Below, piece after piece: positions 7,257 to 12,965 of a stretch of DNA of 25,293 bases. The notes below the pieces were generated by a model that worked only from the letters and a program-made list of their open reading frames with translations, did no database searches and was not told where the DNA came from. The number at the start of each line of letters is the position of its first letter. Within the stretch, counting starts at the first letter, position 1. Origin of the DNA: a virus; the IMG/VR virus record IMGVR_UViG_3300044627_002021, positions 1 to 25,293 of that record; one strand, 5' to 3'. The translations under genes and the position numbers were made by a program.

Positions 7257-7420
7257 TCAAAATACATTGATTGCTTATTGTACTTAGGGTGATGCCTATT
7301 GCTTATTGCTTTCTGACATTCTTTGCAATACGGATTCAATTTAAGTTCCCCATGCGGGTGTTTGTAATAGTTTGTTATTGGCTGCACTACCTTGCAGCGT
7401 GAGCATTGTTTATTCATCAT
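7229..7420 (-). CDS. Small zinc-ribbon protein
   Basis: A 63-aa protein with four cysteines in two pairs, CSRC (residues 5-8) and CKEC (about 32-35), spaced like the zinc ribbon that often precedes HNH nuclease domains; the intervening ITNYYKHPHGELKLNPY fits that pattern. Here the protein ends shortly after, without an HNH motif, so it is either a stand-alone nucleic-acid-binding ribbon or the remnant N-terminus of an HNH protein. It overlaps genes on both sides, so it is probably co-translated with the VRR-NUC nuclease, itself with a putative N-terminal zinc site. Confidence 0.65.
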   Translation of the reverse strand: MMNKQCSRCKVVQPITNYYKHPHGELKLNPYCKECQKAISNRHHPKYNKQSMYFEWDVKNVTI

Positions 7421-7610
7421 ATCTTCTTAATTGTATGTAATAATTATTGTGTGGATTTGCATAAGCCGCCTTGCTTACTTCATTGAACATGGCTTTAATG
7501 AATCTATTTTTATCAACCTTTGATTTATTGTATATTCCCAAAGTCCTTTCTAGTTCGCCATTGCGGTAAACTTCAATATGCGTGTAACTTGCGTAGGTTG
7601 CTGTTTTCAT
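7410..7610 (-). CDS. Hypothetical small protein
   Basis: A 66-aa protein with no family I recognise. It begins with a probable beta-hairpin (YTHIEVYRNGELERTL) followed by an amphipathic helix (KNRFIKAMFNEVSKAAY) and a final strand (NNYYIQLRRYD). Its start overlaps the stop of the cytosine methyltransferase by 4 nt, and its end overlaps the zinc-ribbon gene by 11 nt, so it is embedded in the same message. No signal peptide or membrane segment is seen. Confidence 0.6.
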   Translation of the reverse strand: MKTATYASYTHIEVYRNGELERTLGIYNKSKVDKNRFIKAMFNEVSKAAYANPHNNYYIQLRRYDE

Positions 7611-8902
7611 TTGATATAATTAAAAATGTGAGCAATAACATCAACAGTCCAACCATTACCAAGCATTTTATAACGCTGTGAATCAGAAACGTGAACAGTA
7701 TAGCCATCTGCAACAGTTTGTAATCTTTCACATTCTAAAGGTGTTAATCTGCGGATGCGTGATGTGTTTTCAATAATCCCAACACCACGTAACACCCCAC
7801 CTGCGTTTGCCCTTAAGCAGTCTTTTTTACCATTTACATCGTTTGGAGCATCTTGTCTATAACTAAATACTAAATTATCAGCCGTTTGTGAAGTTAATAA
7901 AGCGCCTATTTTGCCATCTGTTCTTTTAACTAATTCTTTGGCTCTTTTTGGATTTGTTCCTGTTTCTTTTCTTATTTGTTTTGCTTCTTGCGTTCTTACT
8001 TCGGTCAATCCAACTATCTCCACCGCATTAGTATTTCCAGTATCTAAGCAATAAGTTTTGCCATCTTTTCTGCTTAAATGTCCAGTGCCACCTTTGCCGC
8101 TTGTTGATGAACGTGGCATAGTATTGTGAACCACTATTTGATTGTATGGAATGCCGCTTTGGTATCTTGCAACTACACATCCGCTTTTGTTATCATTTTC
8201 ATTCATTTGAAATGATAAGTTTCTTTCATTTCTATTTATATAATTAATAGCTTTCTCACTCAAATAATACTTTTCATCAACATTGCTTTCAAGTATATCT
8301 TTTAGCAATACACCCCTATCTTTTGGCTGCTCAATCTTACAAACCAAATCACCAAATAGTCCCCCTGGTTCGTGTCCTATATTAGTCCAATAAATACGTT
8401 TACGGTTTTGAGCAGAAACCAAAGCAGAGTTAATATGTATGCCATTTATCCCTATTGCTTTACTTAATACCCTTTCCCATTTTTCGCCCATTTCTACATT
8501 TTCTAATAAAAAGTATTTAGGTTTACATTCATTAAGCAATCTCATATATTCCCAAAATAAATAAGATTGCCCTTCAAATTCGTAGCCTTCACTTTTTAAT
8601 TGTAGATAATGTTCTAAGGTTAATATTTCGGTTTCGCATTTGGTACTCATTCCTTTTCGCTTACCAGCAAAACTAAATGATTGACAAGGTGATCCACCAA
8701 TAAGCAAATCTATTTTAGGCAACGAATAACCATCCACATCAACTACGCTTCCTAATTGTATTGTATTAGGATAGTTTGCCATTGTTACCTTTATAGCGTG
8801 TTTATCAATTTCAGAAGCAAAGTATTTATCTACTTTTATCCCTACTCTTTCAAGTGCTTGTTGTCCGCAAGACATTCCGTCAAATAATGATAGTATATTC
8901 AT
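7607..8902 (-). CDS. DNA (cytosine-5-)-methyltransferase
   Basis: A 431-aa C5-methyltransferase with all main motifs: I, LSLFDGMSCGQQAL (residues 4-17); IV, GGSPCQSFSFAG with catalytic Cys73; VI, YFLLENVEMG (Glu134-Asn135-Val136); VIII, AQNRKRIYW (164-172); a variable target-recognition region from about 180 to 370; and IX/X, RRLTPLECERLQT and YKMLGNGWTVDVIAHIF at the C-terminus. It modifies cytosine with SAM in a sequence-specific way and probably protects phage DNA from host restriction, since no cognate restriction enzyme is adjacent. The start overlaps the stop of the upstream small gene by ATGA. The recognition sequence cannot be read from the protein. Confidence 0.95.
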   Translation of the reverse strand: MNILSLFDGMSCGQQALERVGIKVDKYFASEIDKHAIKVTMANYPNTIQLGSVVDVDGYSLPKIDLLIGGSPCQSFSFAGKRKGMSTKCETEILTLEHYLQLKSEGYEFEGQSYLFWEYMRLLNECKPKYFLLENVEMGEKWERVLSKAIGINGIHINSALVSAQNRKRIYWTNIGHEPGGLFGDLVCKIEQPKDRGVLLKDILESNVDEKYYLSEKAINYINRNERNLSFQMNENDNKSGCVVARYQSGIPYNQIVVHNTMPRSSTSGKGGTGHLSRKDGKTYCLDTGNTNAVEIVGLTEVRTQEAKQIRKETGTNPKRAKELVKRTDGKIGALLTSQTADNLVFSYRQDAPNDVNGKKDCLRANAGGVLRGVGIIENTSRIRRLTPLECERLQTVADGYTVHVSDSQRYKMLGNGWTVDVIAHIFNYIK

Positions 8903-9093
8903 ATTAACCAGGCTTTTGTTTTATCAGGGTTTTCTTTGCAGCCGTTTAACACCGTAGGTATTATGTGCATCGCTTTAAATTGTTTTTCGGGTATTTCTAC
9001 ACCATCAACAAGATAAAAGCCTTTGCCCTCGCGGCGAATGTAGGTTGTATATCGTAAAGCGTATAAGTGTTTAATGTATTCTTGTGCGGTCAT
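8899..9093 (-). CDS. Hypothetical small protein
   Basis: A 64-aa protein without a recognised family: a Tyr- and Arg-rich N-terminus (YIKHLYALRYTTYIRREGKGFYLVDGVEIPEKQ would form helix, strand, turn, strand) and a short C-terminal helix. It follows a GC-rich stem-loop at 9105-9126 and overlaps the methyltransferase start by 4 nt. No membrane segment or zinc motif. The coupling to its neighbour is the main reason to regard it as real. Confidence 0.6.
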   Translation of the reverse strand: MTAQEYIKHLYALRYTTYIRREGKGFYLVDGVEIPEKQFKAMHIIPTVLNGCKENPDKTKAWLI

Positions 9094-9104
9094 GGTTTAA
9101 AAGT

Positions 9105-9126
9105 GTGGCAGTATTACCGCTGCCAC
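9105..9126 (-). repeat. GC-rich stem-loop carrying a GGTAATA loop
   Basis: On the minus strand GTGGCAG, an 8-nt loop CGGTAATA and CTGCCAC make a perfect 7-bp GC-rich hairpin in the 49-nt gap between two genes. Only ACTTTT follows, so it is a weak terminator at best; attenuation or mRNA processing are alternatives. The loop contains the same GGTAATA heptamer that is clustered at 3309-3495. Confidence 0.5.
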
Positions 9127-9142
9127 TCGGTTAATTTAGTAA

Positions 9143-9436
9143 TTATTCCCAAGGTAGTTTTTCTCCTTGTTCGTCTTGTTGCGGTGCTGCATCTTTCTTT
9201 GGTGCAAGTGTAACTTTGCCGTCTGTCCAAAATACACCGCCATTACCTAAATAAACTTTAGGTACTTTTGCATCTCTTTGTTCTTTAGTTTGTGCAATGG
9301 TAGCACTTACATTTTGTCTGTACTTGTTCGCTTCATCGTTTACTGAAATAGTAACGTCTAAGCCTTTGTCTGTTGATGCGTTAAGCATCTCTTGTAGTTT
9401 TGTTTTCGTAAAGAAAACACTCATTAATGTAGCCAT
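9143..9436 (-). CDS. Small protein with SSB-like C-terminal tail
   Basis: A 97-aa protein. Residues 1-75 could form a small mixed fold (a helix FTKTKLQEMLNA, then strands LDVTISVND, YRQNVSATIAQ, KVYLGNGGVFWTDGKV). The C-terminus is a Pro/Gln/Asp/Glu-rich linker ending in GEKLPWE. The linker plus a terminal hydrophobic pair after Pro resembles the acidic tip of single-stranded-DNA-binding proteins (which usually ends LPF), the docking site for replication proteins. It lies in the recombination block downstream of the RecT-like gene, where phages often encode an SSB. No OB-fold can be proven by eye, so the SSB role is a hypothesis. Confidence 0.6.
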   Translation of the reverse strand: MATLMSVFFTKTKLQEMLNASTDKGLDVTISVNDEANKYRQNVSATIAQTKEQRDAKVPKVYLGNGGVFWTDGKVTLAPKKDAAPQQDEQGEKLPWE

Positions 9437-9446
9437 AATTAATAAC

Positions 9447-9465
9447 CCTAGTTAGTAAGTCTAGG
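9447..9465. repeat. Short inverted repeat in the gap upstream of the SSB-tail gene
   Basis: CCTAG at 9447-9451 and CTAGG at 9461-9465 form 5-bp arms around a 9-nt loop, between the stop at 9478 and the start at 9436. No U-tract follows, so it is not a convincing terminator; it might stabilise or regulate the leader. Confidence 0.25.
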
Positions 9466-9477
9466 AACTTTAAAAGT

Positions 9478-9744
9478 TTATATTGTTTCTACTGCTTCGT
9501 TAAATATTGCTAAAAAATCAACTTTTGGGGCTTTTTTATAAAGTTCCATTGTAGCATCGTTACCCTTGTATTTATTCATTGTTGGGTGTGGAATTTCGCG
9601 CAATGCCTTTACAAGCATTTCTTTTGCATCGGGTGTAATTTTACCGAATATCCGTTTGCAATGTTGGATTTCTTTATACAATTCAATTCTATATTCCGTT
9701 GCTACGCGGTGGTGTTCATCGTCAAGCCATTCAAGAAAACTCAT
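9478..9744 (-). CDS. Hypothetical helical protein
   Basis: An 88-aa, mostly helical protein (MSFLEWLDDEHHRVATEYRI.., then GKITPDAKEMLVKALREIPH, then a C-terminal helix). No family recognised, and no signal peptide, membrane segment or zinc motif. It sits between the small charged protein upstream (gap 11 nt) and the SSB-tail protein downstream in the RecT operon, so an accessory role in recombination or replication is likely by context only. Confidence 0.6.
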   Translation of the reverse strand: MSFLEWLDDEHHRVATEYRIELYKEIQHCKRIFGKITPDAKEMLVKALREIPHPTMNKYKGNDATMELYKKAPKVDFLAIFNEAVETI

Positions 9745-9755
9745 GTTAATTTAGT

Positions 9756-9950
9756 TTAATAGTGATAATCTTGTTTTTTGCGTTCTTGGTATTCGCGCTC
9801 AAGTTCTTTATGCCTTTGGTTATTAGCGTTATCGGCTAACCATTTCTTTTGGTCATCATTACGTTTAAACCATCGTTTTGTAGGGATGGGTGAGCCTTTG
9901 CCAAGCTCTAACCCATCGCGTTCAATGTCTAATATAGTTACTTGTTCCAT
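9756..9950 (-). CDS. Hypothetical small charged protein
   Basis: A 64-aa hydrophilic protein rich in Lys, Arg, Asp and Glu; the C-terminal half (DDQKKWLADNANNQRHKELEREYQERKKQD) is likely one long helix or coiled coil. Its start overlaps the stop of the RecT-like gene by one base. No family recognised. The antisense frame is also open over the same bases but has no start context, so the minus-strand reading is preferred. Confidence 0.55.
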   Translation of the reverse strand: MEQVTILDIERDGLELGKGSPIPTKRWFKRNDDQKKWLADNANNQRHKELEREYQERKKQDYHY

Positions 9951-10630
9951 TATTCCGCGCCCTCACTATTAAGGTTAAGTAATTCTTGTTTTTTAGCCGC
10001 GCAATGCGCTATAACACTTTTATCCTTTTGCAATTCCTTTGGCAATGATTTGTAAACGGCTGCAATAACATCGACATCGGTTACGGCGTTAATCATTATT
10101 TTAGCTTGGTCGGCGGTTACTACTTCTATAACTTCTGCTTTTACTTCTTCGGTAACAATAGGCGCTTCCATTTCTTCTGGAACGTAAACAGGACCAGCAA
10201 AAACATCGGGCGTGTACCATTTAACGCCGTTGCTCATAGCCCTTGCAAATAGCATATTTTTAGGGAACTTGTCAAGGTTTTTTGTACCAGCTTTTTTTGC
10301 ATCCGCAATAGTGAATGTACTATTACCAATCTTTTCTTTACCTTGAAAAAAGTCGATTGAGCAAATTAATTCGCTACTTTCAATAACTCGGTAATCGTAC
10401 TTGTTAGAACCTTTTACCATTGCTGCCATAACTCCAGCCCCGATTGTCGGCTTACCTTGTATAATGTGGATGCCGCTCATTGATGCAAAAGGCGGTATTC
10501 CAATTTCGCTACCTGCCTGGATTTTAACTATTGCTTGTGCTGCGCTTTTAATGTCGGGGAACATTCCTGATTCGGCAAATGCCTTACCGATTGACATAAT
10601 TTCTGTTGGGGTTGCTTTTTGTAGTTGCAT
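9950..10630 (-). CDS. RecT-like single-strand annealing protein
   Basis: A 226-aa protein resembling the RecT-type recombinases of phages: GKAFAESGMFPDIKSAAQAIVKIQAGSEIGIPPFASMSGIHIIQGKPTIGA-type N-terminal half, then strands ending in ADAKKAGTKNLDKFPKNMLFARAMSNGVKWYTPDVFAGPVYVPEEM. Such proteins bind single-stranded DNA and anneal complementary strands, usually together with an exonuclease. Here several nuclease genes (VRR-NUC, PD-(D/E)xK) lie downstream in the same direction. The last 60 residues are an acidic helical tail. It is the first gene after a strong divergent promoter (10656-10687), so it is probably expressed early. Confidence 0.7.
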   Translation of the reverse strand: MQLQKATPTEIMSIGKAFAESGMFPDIKSAAQAIVKIQAGSEIGIPPFASMSGIHIIQGKPTIGAGVMAAMVKGSNKYDYRVIESSELICSIDFFQGKEKIGNSTFTIADAKKAGTKNLDKFPKNMLFARAMSNGVKWYTPDVFAGPVYVPEEMEAPIVTEEVKAEVIEVVTADQAKIMINAVTDVDVIAAVYKSLPKELQKDKSVIAHCAAKKQELLNLNSEGAE

Positions 10631-10655
10631 AATGTTTGTTTTATTGTTTAGGGTG

Positions 10656-10687
10656 TAAAAGTATATAGTTTAAAGTTACCAACCAAA
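10656..10687 (-). promoter_or_regulatory. Bacteroidota-type promoter for the leftward recombination/replication operon
   Basis: On the minus strand TTTG at 10687-10684 is followed after exactly 20 nt by TACTTTTA at 10663-10656, one base off TAnnTTTG. It lies 26 nt before the RecT-like start codon and is divergent to the HTH gene at 10736, the classical layout of a regulatory switch. Confidence 0.6.
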
Positions 10688-10718
10688 TAAATTTTTATTT
10701 TTTTTATTAAGGTTTAAA

Positions 10719-10734
10719 GTTGTAATATTGCAAC
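10719..10734. promoter_or_regulatory. Palindromic operator at the HTH gene start
   Basis: GTTGTAATATTGCAAC is a 16-nt dyad, 14 of 16 positions symmetric, ending 1 nt before the ATG of the HTH gene. It overlaps TAATATTG (10723-10730), a one-mismatch -7 element. The half-site GTTRYAA recurs in the palindrome at 12222-12236. It is a likely autoregulatory site. Confidence 0.5.
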
Positions 10735-10735
10735 T

Positions 10736-10912
10736 ATGGAAAAAATGACTATAAGACAATATGCCGATAGTGTCGGGATATCTGTACAAGCTGCCCATAA
10801 GCGTGTTAAAAATATGGAAAAATACAAAGAAATCAAAGAAGTTGAGAAAATTACAAATAAATTTTTTCTGCTCAAAGTCAATACCAAAAAGGGTTTCACT
10901 AAATGTGGATAA
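10736..10912 (+). CDS. Small helix-turn-helix DNA-binding protein (58 aa)
   Basis: Translated directly: 58 codons from the ATG at 10736 to TAA at 10910-10912. The N-terminus MEKMTIRQYADSVGISVQAA followed by HKRVKN is a clear helix-turn-helix: helix 2 TIRQYADSVG, turn, recognition helix SVQAAHKRVKN, as in MerR/excisionase-like and small plasmid-type regulators. A basic, Lys-rich wing follows (KITNKFFLLKVNTKKG). It starts 1 nt after a near-perfect palindrome and faces the RecT promoter 50 nt away, so it probably represses itself and/or the leftward operon, in the manner of a Cro or CI analogue. It is also first in the rightward island of very small genes. Confidence 0.75.
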   Translation: MEKMTIRQYADSVGISVQAAHKRVKNMEKYKEIKEVEKITNKFFLLKVNTKKGFTKCG

Positions 10913-10928
10913 CTATTTTTAAAATATA

Positions 10929-10961
10929 TTTGGTTTATATGTTTAAACCTATGTATATTTG
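10929..10961 (+). promoter_or_regulatory. Bacteroidota-type promoter
   Basis: TTTG at 10929-10932, a 21-nt spacer, then TATATTTG at 10954-10961, an exact TAnnTTTG. The predicted start lies near 10968, 14 nt before the ATG at 10982, in an A/C-rich leader. Confidence 0.6.
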
Positions 10962-10981
10962 TGTAACAAAACAAAAACAAC

Positions 10982-11197
10982 ATGATACAAGTTACAAAAT
11001 CAGAAATTACAGAAGTTTTACAAAATATGGAAAAAACCATAGTTTATGTTAAGGAAAATTCTTCTTATCAATTTGTTAGCAATTCACAAAACAATGTAAT
11101 GTTTAGGTTTGATTTAAACACAAATAAATATAAGTTTTATTATAATAAAGAACAATTTGCAAGATCAATAGTAAGATTTTATAAAAGAGGTTTTTAA
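10982..11197 (+). CDS. Hypothetical small protein
   Basis: A 71-aa protein (N-terminal helix EITEVLQNMEKTIVYVKENS; strands YQFVSNSQNNVMFRFDLNTN and YKFYYNK; C-terminal helix EQFARSIVRFYKR). The order helix-strand-strand-helix suggests a compact fold, but no family is recognised. It follows a well-formed promoter (10929-10961) and has an A-rich leader typical of the host group, which supports the start. It is probably an early small protein of the rightward island. Confidence 0.65.
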   Translation: MIQVTKSEITEVLQNMEKTIVYVKENSSYQFVSNSQNNVMFRFDLNTNKYKFYYNKEQFARSIVRFYKRGF

Positions 11198-11227
11198 CCC
11201 CCGCAGGGGTGCGACTGCTAAACGCAC
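11197..11227 (+). repeat. Two overlapping GC-rich hairpins after the 71-aa gene
   Basis: ACCCC-CGCA-GGGGT (11197-11210) forms a 5-bp stem with a tetraloop, and GTGCG-(9 nt)-CGCAC (11209-11227) a second; they share two bases, so only one can be complete. There is no U-tract. They lie between a stop codon and the leader of the next small gene and may act as an RNA processing or stability element. Confidence 0.35.
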
Positions 11228-11244
11228 ACTTTAAACAACCAAAC

Positions 11245-11319
11245 ATGAAAAAACAAACACTCCAAACAATCGCAATCGTTGCAATGCTTTTATTATTCAC
11301 CTTAGCCGATAACATTTAA
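11245..11319 (+). CDS. 24-aa membrane peptide
   Basis: An ATG at 11245 opens a 24-codon frame: two Lys, a hydrophobic stretch of about 14 residues (IAIVAMLLLFTLA) and an end in DNI. It has the shape of a single-pass membrane microprotein. The leader AACCAAAC just before the ATG recurs before the next gene at 11332, suggesting both are translated. No function can be assigned. Confidence 0.45.
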   Translation: MKKQTLQTIAIVAMLLLFTLADNI

Positions 11320-11331
11320 AACAAACCAAAC

Positions 11332-11514
11332 ATGAAACAATCAGATTTACACTTTGCCGCCGCACAATGTTGCATTAAAATTGAAATGCTAAACCGTATG
11401 ATTAAGTCATCGGATAGTTACACATGTATGTTTTTACGCGACATGAAAGAAATTGAGATTAAAAGATATGCCGAAATAATGGATCACATTACTGCACCTT
11501 TAAATCTAGTATAA
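11332..11514 (+). CDS. Hypothetical small protein
   Basis: A 60-aa predominantly helical protein with three Cys/Met-rich helices (DLHFAAAQCCIKIEMLNRMI; CMFLRDMKEIEIKRYAEIMDH). No family recognised and no membrane segment. It starts 12 nt after the 24-aa peptide, behind the same AACCAAAC-type leader, and ends 3 nt before the next ATG, so it is part of a tight rightward operon. Confidence 0.6.
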   Translation: MKQSDLHFAAAQCCIKIEMLNRMIKSSDSYTCMFLRDMKEIEIKRYAEIMDHITAPLNLV

Positions 11515-11517
11515 CCT

Positions 11518-11775
11518 ATGAAAACAGCAATGCAAGAAGCAGAAGAATTGTTTAATCAATATGCAAATGTTATTTATGATAGAGCATTAACCGTAATGCA
11601 ATATGAAATATGTAAACAATGTGCATTAATAACAGTAGATGAGATAATTAAAGCTAGTCCTTTAGAACCAAATGATACCCCAGAGTGGTTACAACCAGAA
11701 GATTGGTTTCCAGACTCAAATATATCTGCTGAAAAATATTGGCAAGAAGTTAAAATAGAAATAGAAAACCTATAA
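11518..11775 (+). CDS. Hypothetical small acidic protein
   Basis: An 85-aa protein with an N-terminal helix pair (MQEAEELFNQYANVIYD and YEICKQCALITVDEIIKA) and a Trp/Pro-rich C-terminal part (PEWLQPEDWFPDSN; EKYWQEVKIEIENL). It is acidic, soluble and resembles the many short uncharacterised proteins of Bacteroidota phages; the spacing CKQCALITVDEII is typical of that group in my experience. Tightly packed between neighbours (3 nt upstream, 16 nt downstream). Confidence 0.65.
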   Translation: MKTAMQEAEELFNQYANVIYDRALTVMQYEICKQCALITVDEIIKASPLEPNDTPEWLQPEDWFPDSNISAEKYWQEVKIEIENL

Positions 11776-11791
11776 CCAAAACCCATAACCT

Positions 11792-11881
11792 ATGCTACCA
11801 TACATTCTCCTTGCCATTTACCTTGTATGCCTGTATTGGGCTTACCAAAGTGCCGAACAAGATTTAAATGATGAACTATGA
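11792..11881 (+). CDS. 29-aa membrane peptide
   Basis: An ATG at 11792 opens 29 codons to TGA: a hydrophobic N-terminal span (LPYILLAIYLVCLYWAY) followed by a polar, acidic tail (QSAEQDLNDEL), i.e. a single-pass membrane microprotein. Its stop overlaps the next start as ATGA (11878-11881), which supports both being genes. Function unknown. Confidence 0.5.
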   Translation: MLPYILLAIYLVCLYWAYQSAEQDLNDEL

Positions 11882-11985
11882 AATCAACAAATGATAAAAT
11901 AAAGGAAGCGGAAGCGGAATCGTTATGGAATAACTTTGCTGGTATTACCGCAATACTTTGTATATTATTTGCTTTATTTGGGTAG
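11878..11985 (+). CDS. 35-aa membrane peptide
   Basis: An ATG at 11878 opens 35 codons to TAG: a charged N-terminal half (STNDKIKEAEAESLWNN) and a hydrophobic C-terminal segment (FAGITAILCILFALFG), so a tail-anchored microprotein. It overlaps the stop of the 29-aa peptide by ATGA. The two together would place one peptide in each membrane orientation; function unknown. Confidence 0.5.
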   Translation: MKSTNDKIKEAEAESLWNNFAGITAILCILFALFG

Positions 11986-12017
11986 TGTTATTACTACTTT
12001 TAACAAAATTTAAAAAT

Positions 12018-12203
12018 ATGGATTATTCATTAATTACAAACATTGAGTTTGCCGATATTGACTATTACGATTATCCCGATTATTGCGATGCTTATATCGT
12101 TAGGGCTTTGTACAATGGCTTTGAAATGTCTATTGAAATGCTTGACGAATTAAACCAAGATACCAGTTATGTATATGATAGGCTTATGGAATACTTGCAT
12201 TAA
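12018..12203 (+). CDS. Hypothetical Tyr/Asp-rich small protein
   Basis: A 61-aa acidic protein from the ATG at 12018: FADIDYYDYPDYCDAYIVRALYNGFEMSIEMLDELN and a C-terminal helix. The Asp/Tyr-rich start followed by a strand and helix is common among short Bacteroidota phage proteins. A longer reading from TTG at 11958 would add a hydrophobic stretch, but it overlaps the previous gene out of frame; the internal ATG with the A-rich leader AAATTTAAAAAT is the better start. Confidence 0.6.
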   Translation: MDYSLITNIEFADIDYYDYPDYCDAYIVRALYNGFEMSIEMLDELNQDTSYVYDRLMEYLH

Positions 12204-12221
12204 ATTTGGAATTTGCAAACT

Positions 12222-12236
12222 GTTACAAATTGTAAC
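12222..12236. promoter_or_regulatory. Palindromic operator upstream of the last rightward gene
   Basis: GTTACAA-A-TTGTAAC is a perfect 7-bp dyad around one base, in a 144-nt non-coding gap. Its half-site GTTRYAA matches the dyad at 10719-10734, so both may bind the 58-aa HTH protein. A weak promoter candidate follows at 12253-12282. Confidence 0.5.
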
Positions 12237-12252
12237 GGATTGAAAATAAAAT

Positions 12253-12282
12253 TTTGCAATATAAAAATAATAAATACATTTA
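12253..12282 (+). promoter_or_regulatory. Weak promoter candidate
   Basis: TTTG at 12253-12256 and TACATTTA at 12275-12282 are separated by 18 nt, slightly short for the Bacteroidota type, with one mismatch in the -7 element. It would serve the membrane protein gene at 12348. Confidence 0.3.
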
Positions 12283-12347
12283 CTGGACCATTACCGAGAA
12301 TCCCGCAAAAACAAGGGAAAATGGGTTAACTCTTATAACTAACTTTT

Positions 12348-12545
12348 ATGTTAAATAGCGCACAACAGAATATTAAGAAAAAAGGCTCTGCTTCTATTAC
12401 TTATGTTTTGTTGAATCGTTTAGATGAATGTATAGAAAGTTTTTTAACGTATCTATCCTTGCCTTTTGGATGCCAACCGAATCAGATATTTTCTGTAATT
12501 GTTGGTCTTGTTGTTGGTTTGATAGTTGGTTCGTTATTACAGTAG
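12348..12545 (+). CDS. Small tail-anchored membrane protein
   Basis: A 65-aa protein: a basic N-terminus (QQNIKKKGSAS), a middle helix (VLLNRLDECIESFLTYLS) and a C-terminal hydrophobic span with glycines every four residues (IFSVIVGLVVGLIVGSLL), a pattern favouring packed membrane helices. It may be a holin-like or superinfection-exclusion-type peptide, but nothing in the sequence decides. It is the last gene of the rightward island and ends 20 nt from the converging stop at 12566. Confidence 0.5.
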   Translation: MLNSAQQNIKKKGSASITYVLLNRLDECIESFLTYLSLPFGCQPNQIFSVIVGLVVGLIVGSLLQ

Positions 12546-12565
12546 CTAATATCCCAAATTAAGTA

Positions 12566-12808
12566 CTAATCTTCTTCATCCGATTCGTTCAACTCATCGT
12601 ACATTTCGGCAACCATGTCATCAAGTATTTTTAAGCATTTGCGCTTAATTCTATTTACTTTGGCGGTATCGGATGCGGTCATAGGGTTAAGCGTTTCAAC
12701 GGTAGCTAAAGCGTAACAAGCGCAGTTAATGTACTCCTCGCGGGTTGTGAACTCTAGTATACCATCTTCTTCTTTGCCGTCTATTGGTAGTTCTAAATCT
12801 TCGCTCAT
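12566..12808 (-). CDS. Hypothetical acidic protein
   Basis: An 80-aa strongly acidic protein: acidic start (MSEDLELPIDGKEEDG), a helical middle with ten or so regular residues per turn (EEYINCACYALATVETLNPM; KVNRIKRKCLKILDDMVAEMYDEL) and a terminal NESDEED. No family recognised. It is the last leftward gene before the rightward island and converges with the gene ending at 12545. Its 157-nt upstream gap shows no clear promoter, so it may be read from the lysis/tail message. Confidence 0.6.
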   Translation of the reverse strand: MSEDLELPIDGKEEDGILEFTTREEYINCACYALATVETLNPMTASDTAKVNRIKRKCLKILDDMVAEMYDELNESDEED

Positions 12809-12819
12809 TTGTTAGGTTT

Positions 12820-12909
12820 TTATATATTTCCCTTACATAGTGGCATAACGCAAGTAGTGTTTGCAGTCCTACATTCTACCCTCTCAACTTTTCGCAATGT
12901 ATGCCCCAT
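12820..12909 (-). CDS. Possible 29-aa microprotein
   Basis: The ATG at 12909 opens 29 codons (MGHTLRKVERVECRTANTTC, then VMPLCKGNI) to TAA. It is basic with three Cys and fills most of the otherwise empty 157-nt gap between two leftward genes. No coupling, leader or family supports it strongly; it may be chance. Confidence 0.25.
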   Translation of the reverse strand: MGHTLRKVERVECRTANTTCVMPLCKGNI

Positions 12910-12965
12910 TCTACTAAGTGTTTTTTTGAGTATTCTTTTCTTGAATTATTGCGGTTTATAAAATC

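Noticed and set aside
7607-8902. Complete restriction-modification system with the PD-(D/E)xK protein
   Set aside because: The nuclease is separated by three genes and lies next to replication genes; the methyltransferase is better read as an orphan anti-restriction enzyme.
11209-11227. tRNA or tRNA-like element from the GTGCG/CGCAC stem
   Set aside because: There is no acceptor stem, T-loop sequence or anticodon arm around it; it is only a short hairpin.
10714-11315. Minus-strand frames of 108 and 70 codons over the rightward promoters
   Set aside because: They run antisense through the HTH gene, the promoter and the 71-aa gene, and are Phe/Leu/Ile/Cys-rich shadow translations without leader or coupling.
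11958-12203. 81-aa reading from TTG at 11958 with an N-terminal membrane segment
   Set aside because: It overlaps the 35-aa gene out of frame and uses a TTG start; the ATG at 12018 with an A-rich leader fits the local pattern better.
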